From NCBI GenBank assembly GCA_028277185.1, contig JANQGQ010000029.1:1-64000 (forward strand): 64,000 bases of DNA, in the 5' to 3' direction. The translations under genes were made by a program, and so were the position numbers. Shown one piece after another: positions 34,933 to 43,924 of the stretch; the first letter of the stretch is position 1; each line of letters starts with the position of its first letter. This DNA comes from Woeseiaceae bacterium (GTDB taxonomy: Bacteria; Pseudomonadota; Gammaproteobacteria; Steroidobacterales; Woeseiaceae). The notes under the pieces are model-generated. The model searched no databases, was not told the DNA's origin, and saw nothing but the letters and a program-made list of their open reading frames with translations.

Positions 34933-35196
34933 ATGCTTGCCACGCACATTCCGGTCGCCGTCGATATCAGCCTGTACCCGCTCGACAGCGACTTCATCCC
35001 GCCGATCAAGGATTTCATCGAGCGCCTGAGCTCCTGCCCTGAAATCGAGGTGGAAACCAATCCGATGAGTACGCAGGTGCGCGGCGAGTTCGGGATCGTG
35101 ATGGCCGCGCTCGAGGCGGAGATCGGCACGACCTTCGAGCAGCTTCCGAAAGCCGTATTCGCGATCCGGATTCTGAACAATCCTTCGAGCGGGTAG
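34933..35196 (+). CDS. YkoF/MTH1187-like thiamine-related small protein
   Basis: An 87-residue protein with the pattern of the YkoF/MTH1187 ferredoxin-like fold (VAVDISLYPLDSDFIPPIKD at the N-terminus). Members of this group bind thiamine or hydroxymethylpyrimidine, or have unknown function. It is the first gene after the TPP riboswitch, whose last stem contains its ribosome-binding site, so a role in thiamine handling is well supported by context. The exact ligand is not proven from sequence. Confidence 0.82.
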   Translation: MLATHIPVAVDISLYPLDSDFIPPIKDFIERLSSCPEIEVETNPMSTQVRGEFGIVMAALEAEIGTTFEQLPKAVFAIRILNNPSSG

Positions 35197-35199
35197 TTT

Positions 35200-35799
35200 T
35201 TGGACGCGCTGATCGCGCAGCTTGCGGCGGAGGCCGCGGCGTGGTCGACGCCGGAAATCGTCGCGGTCGTCGCGGCGATTCTCTACCTCGTCCTCGCGAT
35301 CCGTCAGCACATCGCGTGCTGGGCGTTTGCGCTCCTGAGCACTGGCATCTACGTAGCGCTGTTCGTCGAGGCCCGGCTGTACATGGAGTCCGTGCTCAAC
35401 GTGTTCTACTTCGCGATGGCGATCTACGGCTGGTACGTCTGGTACAACGGTGGGCGCCTCGAACTGAGCGTCAGCACGAGGGCGCCGGGTTTCCATGCGG
35501 CGGCTATCGGCGGGCTCGTCGCGGTGGCCTGTGTCAACGGCTGGTTCCTGGCGCGCTTCACCGATGCTGTCTTTCCCTACGTAGACTCACTGACTACCTG
35601 GAGTGCAATCTTCGCGACCTGGCTCGTCGCGCAGAAGGTCCTCGAGAACTGGTGGTACTGGCTCGTGATCGACGCAGTGTCGATCTTTATCTACTGGTCG
35701 CGCGGCCTCGAGCTGACCGCGCTCTTGTTCGTGTTCTATGTGCTGCTGATACCCGTCGGTTACCTGAGCTGGCGGCGTAGCTATAGAGAATCACGATGA
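35200..35799 (+). CDS. pnuT: PnuC-family transporter, probably thiamine (PnuT)
   Basis: A 199-residue integral membrane protein of the PnuC family with six to seven hydrophobic segments through its length. The YGWYVW and NWWYWLVIDAVSIFIYW segments are the family's substrate-site aromatic motifs. PnuC proteins carry nicotinamide riboside or related vitamins; members under TPP riboswitches transport thiamine (PnuT), and this gene is second in such an operon. TTG start, 3 bases after the previous stop. Facilitated diffusion coupled to later phosphorylation is expected. Confidence 0.88.
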   Translation: MDALIAQLAAEAAAWSTPEIVAVVAAILYLVLAIRQHIACWAFALLSTGIYVALFVEARLYMESVLNVFYFAMAIYGWYVWYNGGRLELSVSTRAPGFHAAAIGGLVAVACVNGWFLARFTDAVFPYVDSLTTWSAIFATWLVAQKVLENWWYWLVIDAVSIFIYWSRGLELTALLFVFYVLLIPVGYLSWRRSYRESR

Positions 35800-36560
35800 C
35801 GGGCGCGATAGAGTCACTTGTCGCCGGGCTGCCGGGCTGGTCGGACGCCGGGATCGTGCCGCTGGCCGGCGGCACCGGCGCCCGTGCGTACCGGCTGGAT
35901 GCCGGCGGCCGTTCCGCGGTGCTCAAGCTCGACGCGAAGCTCAGGCGGCCGCCGTACAACTCCCGTGCCGAGGAAGCCGACGTTCAGCAGCGCGCCGCCG
36001 CTCTGGGCTTCGCGCCGCGCGTGCTCTGGCACTCGCCGGAAGGCATCATGACCGAGTGGCTCGACGGCACATCCCTCGCGTCCGGCGACACGCCAGGCGA
36101 TGCCGTACTCGTCGAGCTTGCCCGCCTGCTAAGGTCGCTGCATAGTCTGCCGCCGACCGGCCTGCGCTACGAGCTGGCGGCGTGGGCGAATCACTATCGA
36201 AGCGAACTCGAGGCAAGCGGGCGGGTGGACGACTCGCTTGCCCGTGATGCCGGGCTGCTTGCGGCGACAACTCTGGCGGGTCCCTGGGTGACCAGCCACA
36301 ACGACTGTGTACCCGCCAATGTGATCCGAGGCGATTCTATGCGCCTGATCGACTTCGAGTACGCGCGCGACAACTCGCCTTTGTTCGATCTGGCCACGTT
36401 CATCGTGGAAGCCGGTCTGTCCGACGCCGGGCGCGACGTGCTTACGCGTGCGTACTTCGACGGCCGCCGCGTGCCGGACGACGATCTCGATCAGGCTATC
36501 GAGGCCTATCGACCGCTCGTTCGACTGTGGCGGGCATGCCGCTCACCAGCTGTTGCGTAG
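35796..36560 (+). CDS. aminoglycoside phosphotransferase-fold kinase, probable thiamine kinase
   Basis: A 254-residue protein kinase-like (APH/choline kinase) phosphotransferase. Catalytic loop SHNDCVPANVI (HxDxxxxN, about residues 168-178) and metal site LIDFEYA (about 185-191) are intact. ATGA overlap with the transporter gene shows tight coupling. In this riboswitch operon it most likely phosphorylates imported thiamine (ThiK role) and traps it. It could also be a choline or other small-molecule kinase by fold. Its 3' end overlaps the convergent hydrolase gene by 18 bases. Confidence 0.84.
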   Translation: MTGAIESLVAGLPGWSDAGIVPLAGGTGARAYRLDAGGRSAVLKLDAKLRRPPYNSRAEEADVQQRAAALGFAPRVLWHSPEGIMTEWLDGTSLASGDTPGDAVLVELARLLRSLHSLPPTGLRYELAAWANHYRSELEASGRVDDSLARDAGLLAATTLAGPWVTSHNDCVPANVIRGDSMRLIDFEYARDNSPLFDLATFIVEAGLSDAGRDVLTRAYFDGRRVPDDDLDQAIEAYRPLVRLWRACRSPAVA

Positions 36561-37334
36561 TTCGCGGAGTTTGAGGAATACGGCTTTGCGGTCGGGCCGG
36601 TCACCGAGTTCCGGGTACTCGGCGGCCAGCTTCTCCACGATCTCCGGCTCGTCGAGACGAAAGAACGTATTGATCGCCTTTTCCTCTTCCAGCGTCGTCA
36701 CGTAGGCATCCGCGGGGTCCTGGTTCCCGAGGCGTTCGTGCATCGCCCGGGCGGTCGCATTGCCGGGTTCGCGGTCGAGCGTAAAACCCAGATTGTTGAG
36801 CAGGTAGTCGTGGCCGGGATACAAACGCGTAGCAGCGGACAGCCTCGCGAGCTGTGACTCGAAAGTCGTGTAGAGCTCCTCGGGATGACCTCCATTGTGA
36901 CAGTTGCCCGCGCCGGCATTGAACAACGTGTCGCCGCTGAACAGAGCCGGCTCGTCCGTCTGCGACAGCAGGCAGATATGGCTCATCGTGTGGCCTGGCG
37001 TGTCGAGGCATTCGAGTTCGACGGTCTTGCCGACGCGGACCACGTCGCCGGCGCTGACGCCGCGGTCGATTCCGGCGATGCGGTGACCGGCGTTGGCGTG
37101 GGCGATCAGCGTTGCACCGGTTGCCGCGATGAGACCCTTGTTGCCGCCGGTGTGGTCCCGATGCTCGTGGGTGTTCAGTACCTGCCTGATCGTGTAGCCG
37201 CGATCCTTCGCCACGGCGAGGCATTGCCGAAAGTCCAGCGGATCGATCGCAAGCGCCTCGCCGGTATCGGGGCAGGCGATGAGGTAGTTGAAGTTCCGGT
37301 AGCTGTTGCCGGTCCAGATCTGCTCGACGATCAC
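36543..37334 (-). CDS. hydroxyacylglutathione hydrolase-like metallo-beta-lactamase
   Basis: A 263-residue metallo-beta-lactamase-fold hydrolase of the glyoxalase II group. The binuclear metal motif is THEHRDHTGG (about residues 55-64), with further ligands in DTPGHTMSH and FSGDTLF, and LYPGHDY. C-terminal helices resemble GloB. GTG at 37334 is chosen from GGAG 10 bases upstream and the normal IVEQIWTGNSY N-terminus; it overlaps the preceding amidohydrolase stop by 4 bases (GTGA). It probably hydrolyses S-lactoylglutathione or another glutathione thioester. Confidence 0.88.
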   Translation of the reverse strand: MIVEQIWTGNSYRNFNYLIACPDTGEALAIDPLDFRQCLAVAKDRGYTIRQVLNTHEHRDHTGGNKGLIAATGATLIAHANAGHRIAGIDRGVSAGDVVRVGKTVELECLDTPGHTMSHICLLSQTDEPALFSGDTLFNAGAGNCHNGGHPEELYTTFESQLARLSAATRLYPGHDYLLNNLGFTLDREPGNATARAMHERLGNQDPADAYVTTLEEEKAINTFFRLDEPEIVEKLAAEYPELGDRPDRKAVFLKLRELRNSW

Positions 37335-38995
37335 GGTCTGCTGTCTCCTTCGCGGGCATAGACGCGTTCGCCGCCGATCCAGGTTTCGAGGACGACAATG
37401 TCGTCGATTTCGCTTGCGGGGATCGTAAAAAAGTCGCGATCGATCAGGACAAAATCGGCCCACTTACCAGGCTCCAGCGACCCCAACCGCTCCTCCTGAT
37501 GCGCCGCGTACGCGGCCGCAAGCGTAAACGAGTGCAGCGCCTCGGCACGCGTCATCGCCTGATCGGCATACCAGCCGCCATCGGGTTGTCCGTCGCGATC
37601 CATGCGAGTCACCGCGGCGTAGAGCCCGAAAAAGGGATTCGGCAGTTCGACCGGAAAGTCCGAACCGCTCGCGACCACCACGCCCATGTCCAGCATCGTC
37701 CGCCAGGCATAGCCGCCCTTGATACGTTCCGGCCCGACGCGATCCTCGGCCATGTTCATGTCGCTGGTCGCATGGATCGGCTGCATCGAAGCGATCAGCC
37801 CGAGTTCCGCAAAGCGCGGGATGTCCTCGAGCGCGACGATTTGCGCGTGCTCGATGCGGTTGCGGAACGCCGAAGGCTTACCGTGCTGAGCATTGTCGAA
37901 CGCGTCTATCACCATCCGGTTGCCGAGATCGCCGATTGCGTGAACGGCCACCTGAAAGCCGCTGTCATTCGCTTTCAGGACCTGACGGTCGAGTTCGGCC
38001 TGACTGAAGAACGGCAGACCCCGGTTCTCGGGATCGTCCGAGTAGGGTTCGAGCATCGCCGCGCCGCGGCTGCCCAGGGCGCCGTCGGCGTAGATCTTGA
38101 CGGTGCGAATGTCGAGGCGGTCATCGCCGTGAGCGACGAGCGGTTCACCGAAGCCGTCGAGGTTCTCGCCGGTGCCTGCCAGCATTGCCGACACCCTGAG
38201 CTTCAGCTCGCCGTCATCGGCCATCGCCATCAGGACTTCGGCCTGCTCGAGCGTGATTCCCGCGTCGTGGACGCCGGTGAGGCCGAGACTCAGCAGAAGA
38301 TCGTTTGCCTGACGGTACGCGTCGCGGATATCGGCTTTCGTCGGCGCCGGGACGTGCTCGTCGACATAGCTCATTGCCGTGTCGATCAGGATGCCGGTCG
38401 CATCGCCGTTGGCGTCACGCAGAATCTTGCCGCCGACCGGGTCGGCCGTGTCGCGATCGATGCCGGCGATTGCCAGCGCGCGGCGATTCGCCCAGGCGGC
38501 GTGGCCGTCGATGCGCCCGAGCCAGACGGGCCGGTCGGCTACTGCCGAGTCGAGGTCGCTGGCGGCGGGGAAGGATCGGCCCTCCCAGAGCACCTGATTC
38601 CATCCGCGGCCCAGTATCCAGGGCTTGCGGGGATGCGCGGCCGCGTAGGCACGCACCCGGTCGAGCGCCTCGTCCAGACTGGCGGCGCCCGCGAGGTCGA
38701 CCTGCGTTTCGAGCACGCCCTGGCCGTAGAGATGGGCGTGGGCGTCAGTGAGACCCGGAAGCAATGTCAGACCACCCCCGTCGATTGCCGGGGTGTCGCG
38801 GTGCGCCGCGCGGAGATCGTCGTTGCCCGTGGCGACGACCTTGCCGTCGTCGTCGACGACGATCACGCTGAACGAGCGGATCCCCTCGGCGGTCGACGTG
38901 TAGCCGTTGACGTTGTACCAGACCGTCGCCGCTTCGACGACGGTAGCGCCGGCTGTCAGAGTCAATGCAAGCGCAAGCTGTAGAACCGGTCTCAA
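37331..38995 (-). CDS. exported amidohydrolase (YtcJ-like)
   Basis: A 554-residue amidohydrolase of the YtcJ/imidazolonepropionase-like group. It begins with a signal peptide (about residues 1-22, ending VEAAT). Metal-binding DAHAHLYGQG (HxH, about residues 84-93), a central VKIYADGALGS (carboxylated Lys), HAIGDLGNR, EHAQIV and the final Asp in VASGSDFPVE are all present. TTG start. It is coupled to the glyoxalase II-like gene by a GTGA overlap. Substrate unknown; a periplasmic amide or carbamate is likely. Confidence 0.87.
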   Translation of the reverse strand: MRPVLQLALALTLTAGATVVEAATVWYNVNGYTSTAEGIRSFSVIVVDDDGKVVATGNDDLRAAHRDTPAIDGGGLTLLPGLTDAHAHLYGQGVLETQVDLAGAASLDEALDRVRAYAAAHPRKPWILGRGWNQVLWEGRSFPAASDLDSAVADRPVWLGRIDGHAAWANRRALAIAGIDRDTADPVGGKILRDANGDATGILIDTAMSYVDEHVPAPTKADIRDAYRQANDLLLSLGLTGVHDAGITLEQAEVLMAMADDGELKLRVSAMLAGTGENLDGFGEPLVAHGDDRLDIRTVKIYADGALGSRGAAMLEPYSDDPENRGLPFFSQAELDRQVLKANDSGFQVAVHAIGDLGNRMVIDAFDNAQHGKPSAFRNRIEHAQIVALEDIPRFAELGLIASMQPIHATSDMNMAEDRVGPERIKGGYAWRTMLDMGVVVASGSDFPVELPNPFFGLYAAVTRMDRDGQPDGGWYADQAMTRAEALHSFTLAAAYAAHQEERLGSLEPGKWADFVLIDRDFFTIPASEIDDIVVLETWIGGERVYAREGDSRP

Positions 38996-39048
38996 GGCAG
39001 TATCCTTCGACGACGACGCCGGTCATTGTAATCGGAAAGGAGCAGGGT

Positions 39049-39903
39049 TTGCGTTGCGTGAGTTTCGAGATGGACGGCGAACGCCGTTATGGGGTTCTGG
39101 ACGGGGATACAGTGCTTGCCGTTCGCTCCGCTTTCGCGGCGCAGTATCCGGATCTGCGCGCGGTGCTTGCGGCGGACGCGCTCACCGATCTTCGGGACAG
39201 TGTCGAACCGATCCCGGCGGCGGCGAACGAACCGCACTTTCTGCCGGCGATTCCGGAGCCCGGCAAGATCTTGTGCGTGGGAGTGAACTACCGGCCGCAC
39301 GTCGAGGAGATGGGCCGCGACTTGCCGGACTACCCGGTGGTCTTCGTGCGTTTTCCCTCGAGCCTGGTCGGCCATGGCCGGGACGTGGTTCGTCCCCGCG
39401 TTTCGTCGCGCTACGACTACGAGGGTGAGCTTGCGGTGATAGTCGGCAGGGCAGGGCGCTACGTTTCCCCGGATCGCGCCTGGGATCACGTTGCGGGTCT
39501 GTGCCCGTTTCTCGACGGGTCGCTGCGCGACTACCAGCGACACAGCGGCCAGTTCACGCCGGGCAAGAATTTTCCCGCCAGCGGCGCCATGGGACCGGCT
39601 CTCGTAACGCTCGACGAAATCGGCGACCCGGGAGCGCTGCGCCTGGAAACCCGCATCAACGGTGAGGTGCTGCAGAGCGGCCAATTGTCCGAACTGATCT
39701 TCGACGTTCCCCGGCTGATCGCGTACTGCTCGACGTTCACGCGGCTCGAGCCCGGCGACGTCATTGCGACGGGCACGCCCGGGGGAGTCGGCGCAGCGAG
39801 GAAGCCGCCGCGCTGGCTCGTCCCCGGCGACACGGTCGAAGTGGATATCGGGCCGGCGGGCTGCCTCCGCAATCAGGTGGTCGATGAGGTGTCCGGGGAC
39901 TGA
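39049..39903 (+). CDS. fumarylacetoacetate hydrolase family protein
   Basis: A 284-residue FAH-family protein. The C-terminal catalytic domain (about residues 75-280) contains ILCVGVNYRPHVEEM, the metal-binding YDYEGELAVIVGR, PGKNFPASGAMGPALVT and GDVIATGTPGGVG. Such enzymes hydrolyse or decarboxylate beta-diketo acids in aromatic catabolism, but the substrate is open. TTG at 39049 has AAAGGAG 6 bases upstream; a longer in-frame ORF from 38965 overlaps the amidohydrolase start and is not needed. Its last 31 bases overlap the convergent sortase gene. Confidence 0.9.
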   Translation: MRCVSFEMDGERRYGVLDGDTVLAVRSAFAAQYPDLRAVLAADALTDLRDSVEPIPAAANEPHFLPAIPEPGKILCVGVNYRPHVEEMGRDLPDYPVVFVRFPSSLVGHGRDVVRPRVSSRYDYEGELAVIVGRAGRYVSPDRAWDHVAGLCPFLDGSLRDYQRHSGQFTPGKNFPASGAMGPALVTLDEIGDPGALRLETRINGEVLQSGQLSELIFDVPRLIAYCSTFTRLEPGDVIATGTPGGVGAARKPPRWLVPGDTVEVDIGPAGCLRNQVVDEVSGD

Positions 39904-40472
39904 CGCTCGGGACTCGCGTACGCGGTGACGAGGTAGCGCAGCGGGCCGCCCGGCTCGAGGGTATCGAAGGGATAGCAGGTCAGGAGCGTCAGTACGGGTA
40001 CGTCAGTATCGAGCGCCAGTCCGGCGTACCTTGCATCGACGACCTCGGCGGCCTGTACGACGTATTCCGTCAGGCGGCCGTCGACATCTTCGAGCAGCAA
40101 ACGATCGCCGGCACTAAGCCGCTGCACGAAGCGAAAGTGCGTGTCGCGATGGCCTGCGATGACGGTGTTCCCCGGCGCGCCCGGTTTTGCACTGGCGCTC
40201 ATGTGCGCCGGACCGAACGCGAGATTGCGTCCGGAGCTGCCGGCGAGCACGTACAGATCGATGCCGTGGTCTGCGGCCGACAGGCGCGCGATCGGCCGCG
40301 TGTCCGCCCACGGCCAGGGCGGCACCGGCCGGTCGCGGTGTCTTGCCTCGGACCACGCATGTTCGATGAGTCGTTGCGCTGCCCAGGCTTTGGCGGGCAG
40401 CCAGAGCCCCTGAACGATCATCGTGCTGCCCGCGAGCAGCAGCGCGAGCGCTCCCCAGCGGCATGGTTTCAT
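39873..40472 (-). CDS. class GN (Gram-negative) sortase
   Basis: A 199-residue sortase of the class found in marine proteobacteria. N-terminal membrane anchor (about residues 8-28), then the sortase barrel with catalytic His108 (AGHRDTHF), Cys166 (LTLLTCYPFD) and Arg179 (GGPLRYLV). ATGA overlap (40469-40472) with the upstream gene, whose C-terminus is a sorting signal, so enzyme and substrate are made together. The product anchors that protein by transpeptidation; the acceptor in Gram-negative cells is not established. Confidence 0.94.
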   Translation of the reverse strand: MKPCRWGALALLLAGSTMIVQGLWLPAKAWAAQRLIEHAWSEARHRDRPVPPWPWADTRPIARLSAADHGIDLYVLAGSSGRNLAFGPAHMSASAKPGAPGNTVIAGHRDTHFRFVQRLSAGDRLLLEDVDGRLTEYVVQAAEVVDARYAGLALDTDVPVLTLLTCYPFDTLEPGGPLRYLVTAYASPERQSPDTSSTT

Positions 40473-42544
40473 TGCCGGACGCGCTTGTGGGCCGGGCCGC
40501 AGCGCATCGTGCAAATACGATGCAGCGCAAGGAGCGCCAGCGCGCAGCAGAACAGCGCAAGGCCCGTGAGCAACAGTTTGCCGGCGGGCGTCGCCGTGGC
40601 GGGGAAACCGAAGATGGCCTCGACGCTCTGACCGTGCGGCAGCAGGTTGGGAACGCGATCGCTCCGCAGGCTTGCGCCTGCGGGCCGCGCCGGCGTCCTG
40701 TCGACGGCGACGAGGCTCGTGTACTTGCTGACCAGACTGTGCGCGAGGCCGGTCGCGACGACAGCGGCGCGGATCGTCGCGGGGTCTCCGCCGCGCCGCT
40801 CCTGATCGTACAGCGCGTCGATCTTCGCGCGGCCCCAGATCGCGGCGATCCCTTCGTGGGGAGAACCCGCGGTGAGCGGAATACGCGCAGTCCAGGCGCC
40901 GCCCGGCGAATCGCCGGAGACTTCGAGTACGTCGCCGGGCCGAAACGCGCCGGTTGAGCGCGCTTTGACGACGACCGGTTCGCCGGCGTACAGGTCGGCG
41001 ACGGTCGCCGGATACTGTTCGATCGTACCGCGCCCGGGCCAGGTGAGCCGGATGTTCGTAAGCTGCGGCGACTCGAGCTTGCGAAAGAGCCGCTGCATCT
41101 TGTCGCCGACCTCGTGAAGCGCGCTGATCGTGGTGAAGGAACCGCGCCCCAGTTCAGCCGCTTTGCGCATGAACCAGCCGTTGGGCGCGGAGCCGATGCC
41201 TACGGTGAAAAGTCTGGCATTACCCAGTTCGCGCTCGACCAGCGCGAAGAGTTCCTCCTCGTTGCCGACGGCGCCGTCGGTGATGAAGACGATCTGCCGT
41301 AGCCGCGCCTCACTCGACACTGCGCCCAACGCCATCTGCAGAGCCGGCCGCATTTCGGTGCCGCCGTTAGCCGAAAGGCGGCCCACATAGGCTTGCGCAA
41401 GCGCGATGCGTTCCGGCGTCGCCGGCAGGCTTTCGTGAAACAGTGCACTCGAGGTCGAGTTGAATTGAATGATGTTGAAGCGGTCGTGCGCTTCCAGCCG
41501 TGTCAGGGCGAGACCGAGCGATGCCTTCGCCTGCTCGATCGACACACCCTGCATCGAGCCCGAGGTGTCGATCACGAAGGTCATGTCTCTCGGCAACGTC
41601 CCGGATTCCGCCGGTAGCGACGGCGGCACCACCATGACGAGTGCGTGCGCGCGAGCCTGGGCTTCCTCGACGAACGCCATGGCCCGTGGCTGTGCCGAGT
41701 CCACGGGTGTCCAGGTCAGCTCGAAGTCGTGATCCAGCCGGTTGTTCGCCGACGCAAGATTGATCGAATAGCGTCGGTTCTTTTCGGTCACGTTGATCGC
41801 GTGGTAGCGGCTCCCGATATGCTTCAGTTTGCCGCCGGTGTCGATGTCGATCGACAGGGAGACGCGATGCCCGGCGCTCTGCCCGACAACCGGCGGCGTG
41901 ATCGCGGATGCGTCCGGCACGCGATCGGTGTCGGCGGACCAGCCGCTTCCGTGGCGATCCGCAAGCGGCTGTCCCGGAATGAAGCGAGGCGTCAGCGTCA
42001 TCGGGAAGCGCAGGCTGAAGGTCCCGTCGTCGAAGGCTAAGTCCTCCAGATAGTCGATCTCGACGATGATTTCCTCGCCGGGCCCGACGTTGGCGACCGA
42101 GGTTGTGAACAGGTTGCTGCGCTGCTGCTGAACGAGGCTGGCTCGTCTGCCGCTGGCCCGGGCTTGTGTGTATTGCCGTCGGGCTTCGGCCTTCTCGCGA
42201 ATCTCGCCTTCGATCACGCGCTCACCGATGGTGAGCCGCATGCCGCGCACGCTGGCGTTTTCCGGCAGCGGGAACACATAGACGCCTTCCGCCCAGTCGC
42301 GGCCGTCGTTGCGAAAGCGCTGACGGACCCGGACGTCGGCGACGAGGCCCGCGATCTTTATCGCCACGTCGGTGTCCAGCCGGGTAGCCACGGTGTAGCC
42401 GCTTTGCATGCGAAACAGCAGGCTCCCGGACTGCTGGGCGTGCGGCTCGGTTCGGTCCGTGGCGGCGCTCACCGACGGCAAAGAGGCGGCGGCAGCGATG
42501 AGCAGGAAGGTGGCGAGGATGGGGCGAATCAGGTGGTCAGGCAT
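40469..42544 (-). CDS. sortase target protein with VIT and von Willebrand A domains
   Basis: A 691-residue exported protein matching the marine proteobacterial sortase target family. Signal peptide (residues 1-28), VIT domain (about 45-170), a vWA domain (about 310-480; FVIDTSGSMQGVS gives the metal site DxSxS), a C-terminal beta-rich part, then the sorting signal: FPATAT at residues 647-652, a 20-residue hydrophobic helix and a short basic tail. ATG has GGAG 9 bases upstream. Coupled to the sortase by a 4-base overlap. A surface adhesion or matrix role is inferred from vWA/VIT proteins. Confidence 0.93.
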   Translation of the reverse strand: MPDHLIRPILATFLLIAAAASLPSVSAATDRTEPHAQQSGSLLFRMQSGYTVATRLDTDVAIKIAGLVADVRVRQRFRNDGRDWAEGVYVFPLPENASVRGMRLTIGERVIEGEIREKAEARRQYTQARASGRRASLVQQQRSNLFTTSVANVGPGEEIIVEIDYLEDLAFDDGTFSLRFPMTLTPRFIPGQPLADRHGSGWSADTDRVPDASAITPPVVGQSAGHRVSLSIDIDTGGKLKHIGSRYHAINVTEKNRRYSINLASANNRLDHDFELTWTPVDSAQPRAMAFVEEAQARAHALVMVVPPSLPAESGTLPRDMTFVIDTSGSMQGVSIEQAKASLGLALTRLEAHDRFNIIQFNSTSSALFHESLPATPERIALAQAYVGRLSANGGTEMRPALQMALGAVSSEARLRQIVFITDGAVGNEEELFALVERELGNARLFTVGIGSAPNGWFMRKAAELGRGSFTTISALHEVGDKMQRLFRKLESPQLTNIRLTWPGRGTIEQYPATVADLYAGEPVVVKARSTGAFRPGDVLEVSGDSPGGAWTARIPLTAGSPHEGIAAIWGRAKIDALYDQERRGGDPATIRAAVVATGLAHSLVSKYTSLVAVDRTPARPAGASLRSDRVPNLLPHGQSVEAIFGFPATATPAGKLLLTGLALFCCALALLALHRICTMRCGPAHKRVRQ

Positions 42545-42672
42545 CGGCGAGTCTCCGTCAGCTCCCGCCTATTCGACCCCCCTCGGGCGTTCGTCCGGCG
42601 ACGGAATCGTGGCAAATCGCCGCTCCATCGTGGCGAAAGGTGGCGGCCACGTTATGTGTAGCGGGTAAACAA

Positions 42673-42696
42673 CATCACAAGATATGTGGCGTGATG
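42673..42696. promoter_or_regulatory. inverted repeat upstream of the sortase operon
   Basis: CATCAC, 12 bases, GTGATG: perfect 6-base arms 130 bases before the sortase-target start. It may be an operator; chance occurrence is not excluded. Confidence 0.25.
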
Positions 42697-42903
42697 ACAA
42701 CATTTGGTAGCGATCACCGGATTTATTGAGAATTTCCAGTCGATATGGCGTGGGGATTGACAATACAAGCGAATTTTGCGACCTTACTGCCATCGTCGAG
42801 TAGCAGCGAAACAACAGCGAACGGCGATCGACCAAGTCACCTTCAGGCAGGACTTGGCGGGGGAAATCAGGGGGTTCGGTACCACGCCAGAGCGTCGGTA
42901 GCG

Positions 42904-42939
42904 AAGGCGACTACACTCGGGGAGTGCAGTCGCCTTTTT
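42904..42939 (+). terminator. strong intrinsic terminator, plus strand
   Basis: A 15-base-pair stem (42904-42918 with 42922-42936, one A-C mismatch), three-base GGG loop, then T-rich TTTTTA. The T-run is only on the plus-strand 3' side, so it does not serve the minus-strand dehalogenase gene just downstream. Confidence 0.75.
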
Positions 42940-42951
42940 AATGCCCGAGCA

Positions 42952-43830
42952 TCAGCCGTCGAGCGTCGGGAGCCACGCGGCGATCGCTGCTGCGATCTCG
43001 GCTGGCGAGTCTTCCTGGATGAAATGCAGGCCGCTGACCGTGACCTCGGTCTGGTTCCTGAAGCCGCGGCAGAACTCGCGCTGTGGGCCCACCAGAATGG
43101 ACCCCGGGTCGGCATTGACGAACAGTTTCGGCACCGTGCTTTCCTTGAGCCACTGACTGTAGGCATCGACCACGTCGTGCACGGCTTTCGGTTCGCCGTC
43201 GAACGGGATCTGACGCGGCCAGGTCAGCGTTGGCCGCCGGGCCTCGCCGGCTTCGAGGAAGGGCCTGCGGTACTCCTCTAGCTCGTCGGCGCTCAGCTGG
43301 CGCAGGATAGAACTCGGGAGGACGCGTTCGACGAAGACGTTCTTCTCGAGAACGATCGCCTCGCCGGCGTCGGAGCGAAACGCCTGGAAGATCTCGCGCG
43401 CGTTGTCGGGCCACTCGTCCCAGCTGAGCGGCTTCACGATCCCCTCCATGTAGGCAATACCGCGGACGCGGTCGGGATGTTGCATAGCCCAGTCGAAACC
43501 CAGCGCCGATCCCCAGTCGTGAATGACCAGCGTGACCTTGTCCTCTATACCGAGCGCCTCCCAGGCAGCGAACAGGAAGTCCCGGTGCTCGAAGTAGGTG
43601 TAGCGATCCGGGCCGCTGTCCGGCAGCTTGTCCGAGTCGCCCATGCCGATGAGATCCACCGCAATGCAGCGGCCGGCATCGGTAAGCGCCGGCATGATGT
43701 TGCGCCACAGATACGAAGACGTCGGGTTGCCGTGTTGAAAGACGATCGGGGCGCCGCTGCCTGCTTCGGTGTAGGCCATGCGGTGTCCGTTGACTTCGAT
43801 GTAGCGTTTCTCCAGCGGGGCGGCGTTCAC
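42952..43830 (-). CDS. haloalkane dehalogenase
   Basis: A 292-residue alpha/beta-hydrolase of the HLD-II haloalkane dehalogenase type, which replaces a halogen on an alkyl halide by hydroxyl. Halide-binding Asn35 in [12 protein letters not shown], nucleophile Asp105 with halide-binding Trp106 in [11 protein letters not shown], Glu129 (AYMEG) as acid and His269 (GLHFIQED) as base form the expected pentad. GTG at 43830 has GGAG 9 bases upstream; a longer in-frame start exists at 43908. Monocistronic by position. Natural substrate unknown. Confidence 0.92.
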   Translation of the reverse strand: MNAAPLEKRYIEVNGHRMAYTEAGSGAPIVFQHGNPTSSYLWRNIMPALTDAGRCIAVDLIGMGDSDKLPDSGPDRYTYFEHRDFLFAAWEALGIEDKVTLVIHDWGSALGFDWAMQHPDRVRGIAYMEGIVKPLSWDEWPDNAREIFQAFRSDAGEAIVLEKNVFVERVLPSSILRQLSADELEEYRRPFLEAGEARRPTLTWPRQIPFDGEPKAVHDVVDAYSQWLKESTVPKLFVNADPGSILVGPQREFCRGFRNQTEVTVSGLHFIQEDSPAEIAAAIAAWLPTLDG

Positions 43831-43924
43831 GGCGGCGGACTCCTTGCGTCGGCGATAGCGGGGGCGGATGTCAAACACTGGTGGCTTTGCTAGATTGCAG
43901 GCCCTCAAATGCTGGATCGGGACT

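Larger units (their letters stand above)
42545..42951. other. 407-base intergenic region with orphan terminator; possible small RNA
   Basis: No convincing coding sequence. It holds the leader of the sortase-target operon (towards lower coordinates), an inverted repeat at 42673-42696, a TTGACA at 42757-42762 on the plus strand, and a strong plus-strand terminator at 42904-42939 with no plus-strand gene in front. An RNA of roughly 120-160 bases ending at the terminator would explain this, but no good -10 element is seen after the TTGACA and no known RNA family was recognised. Confidence 0.4.
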
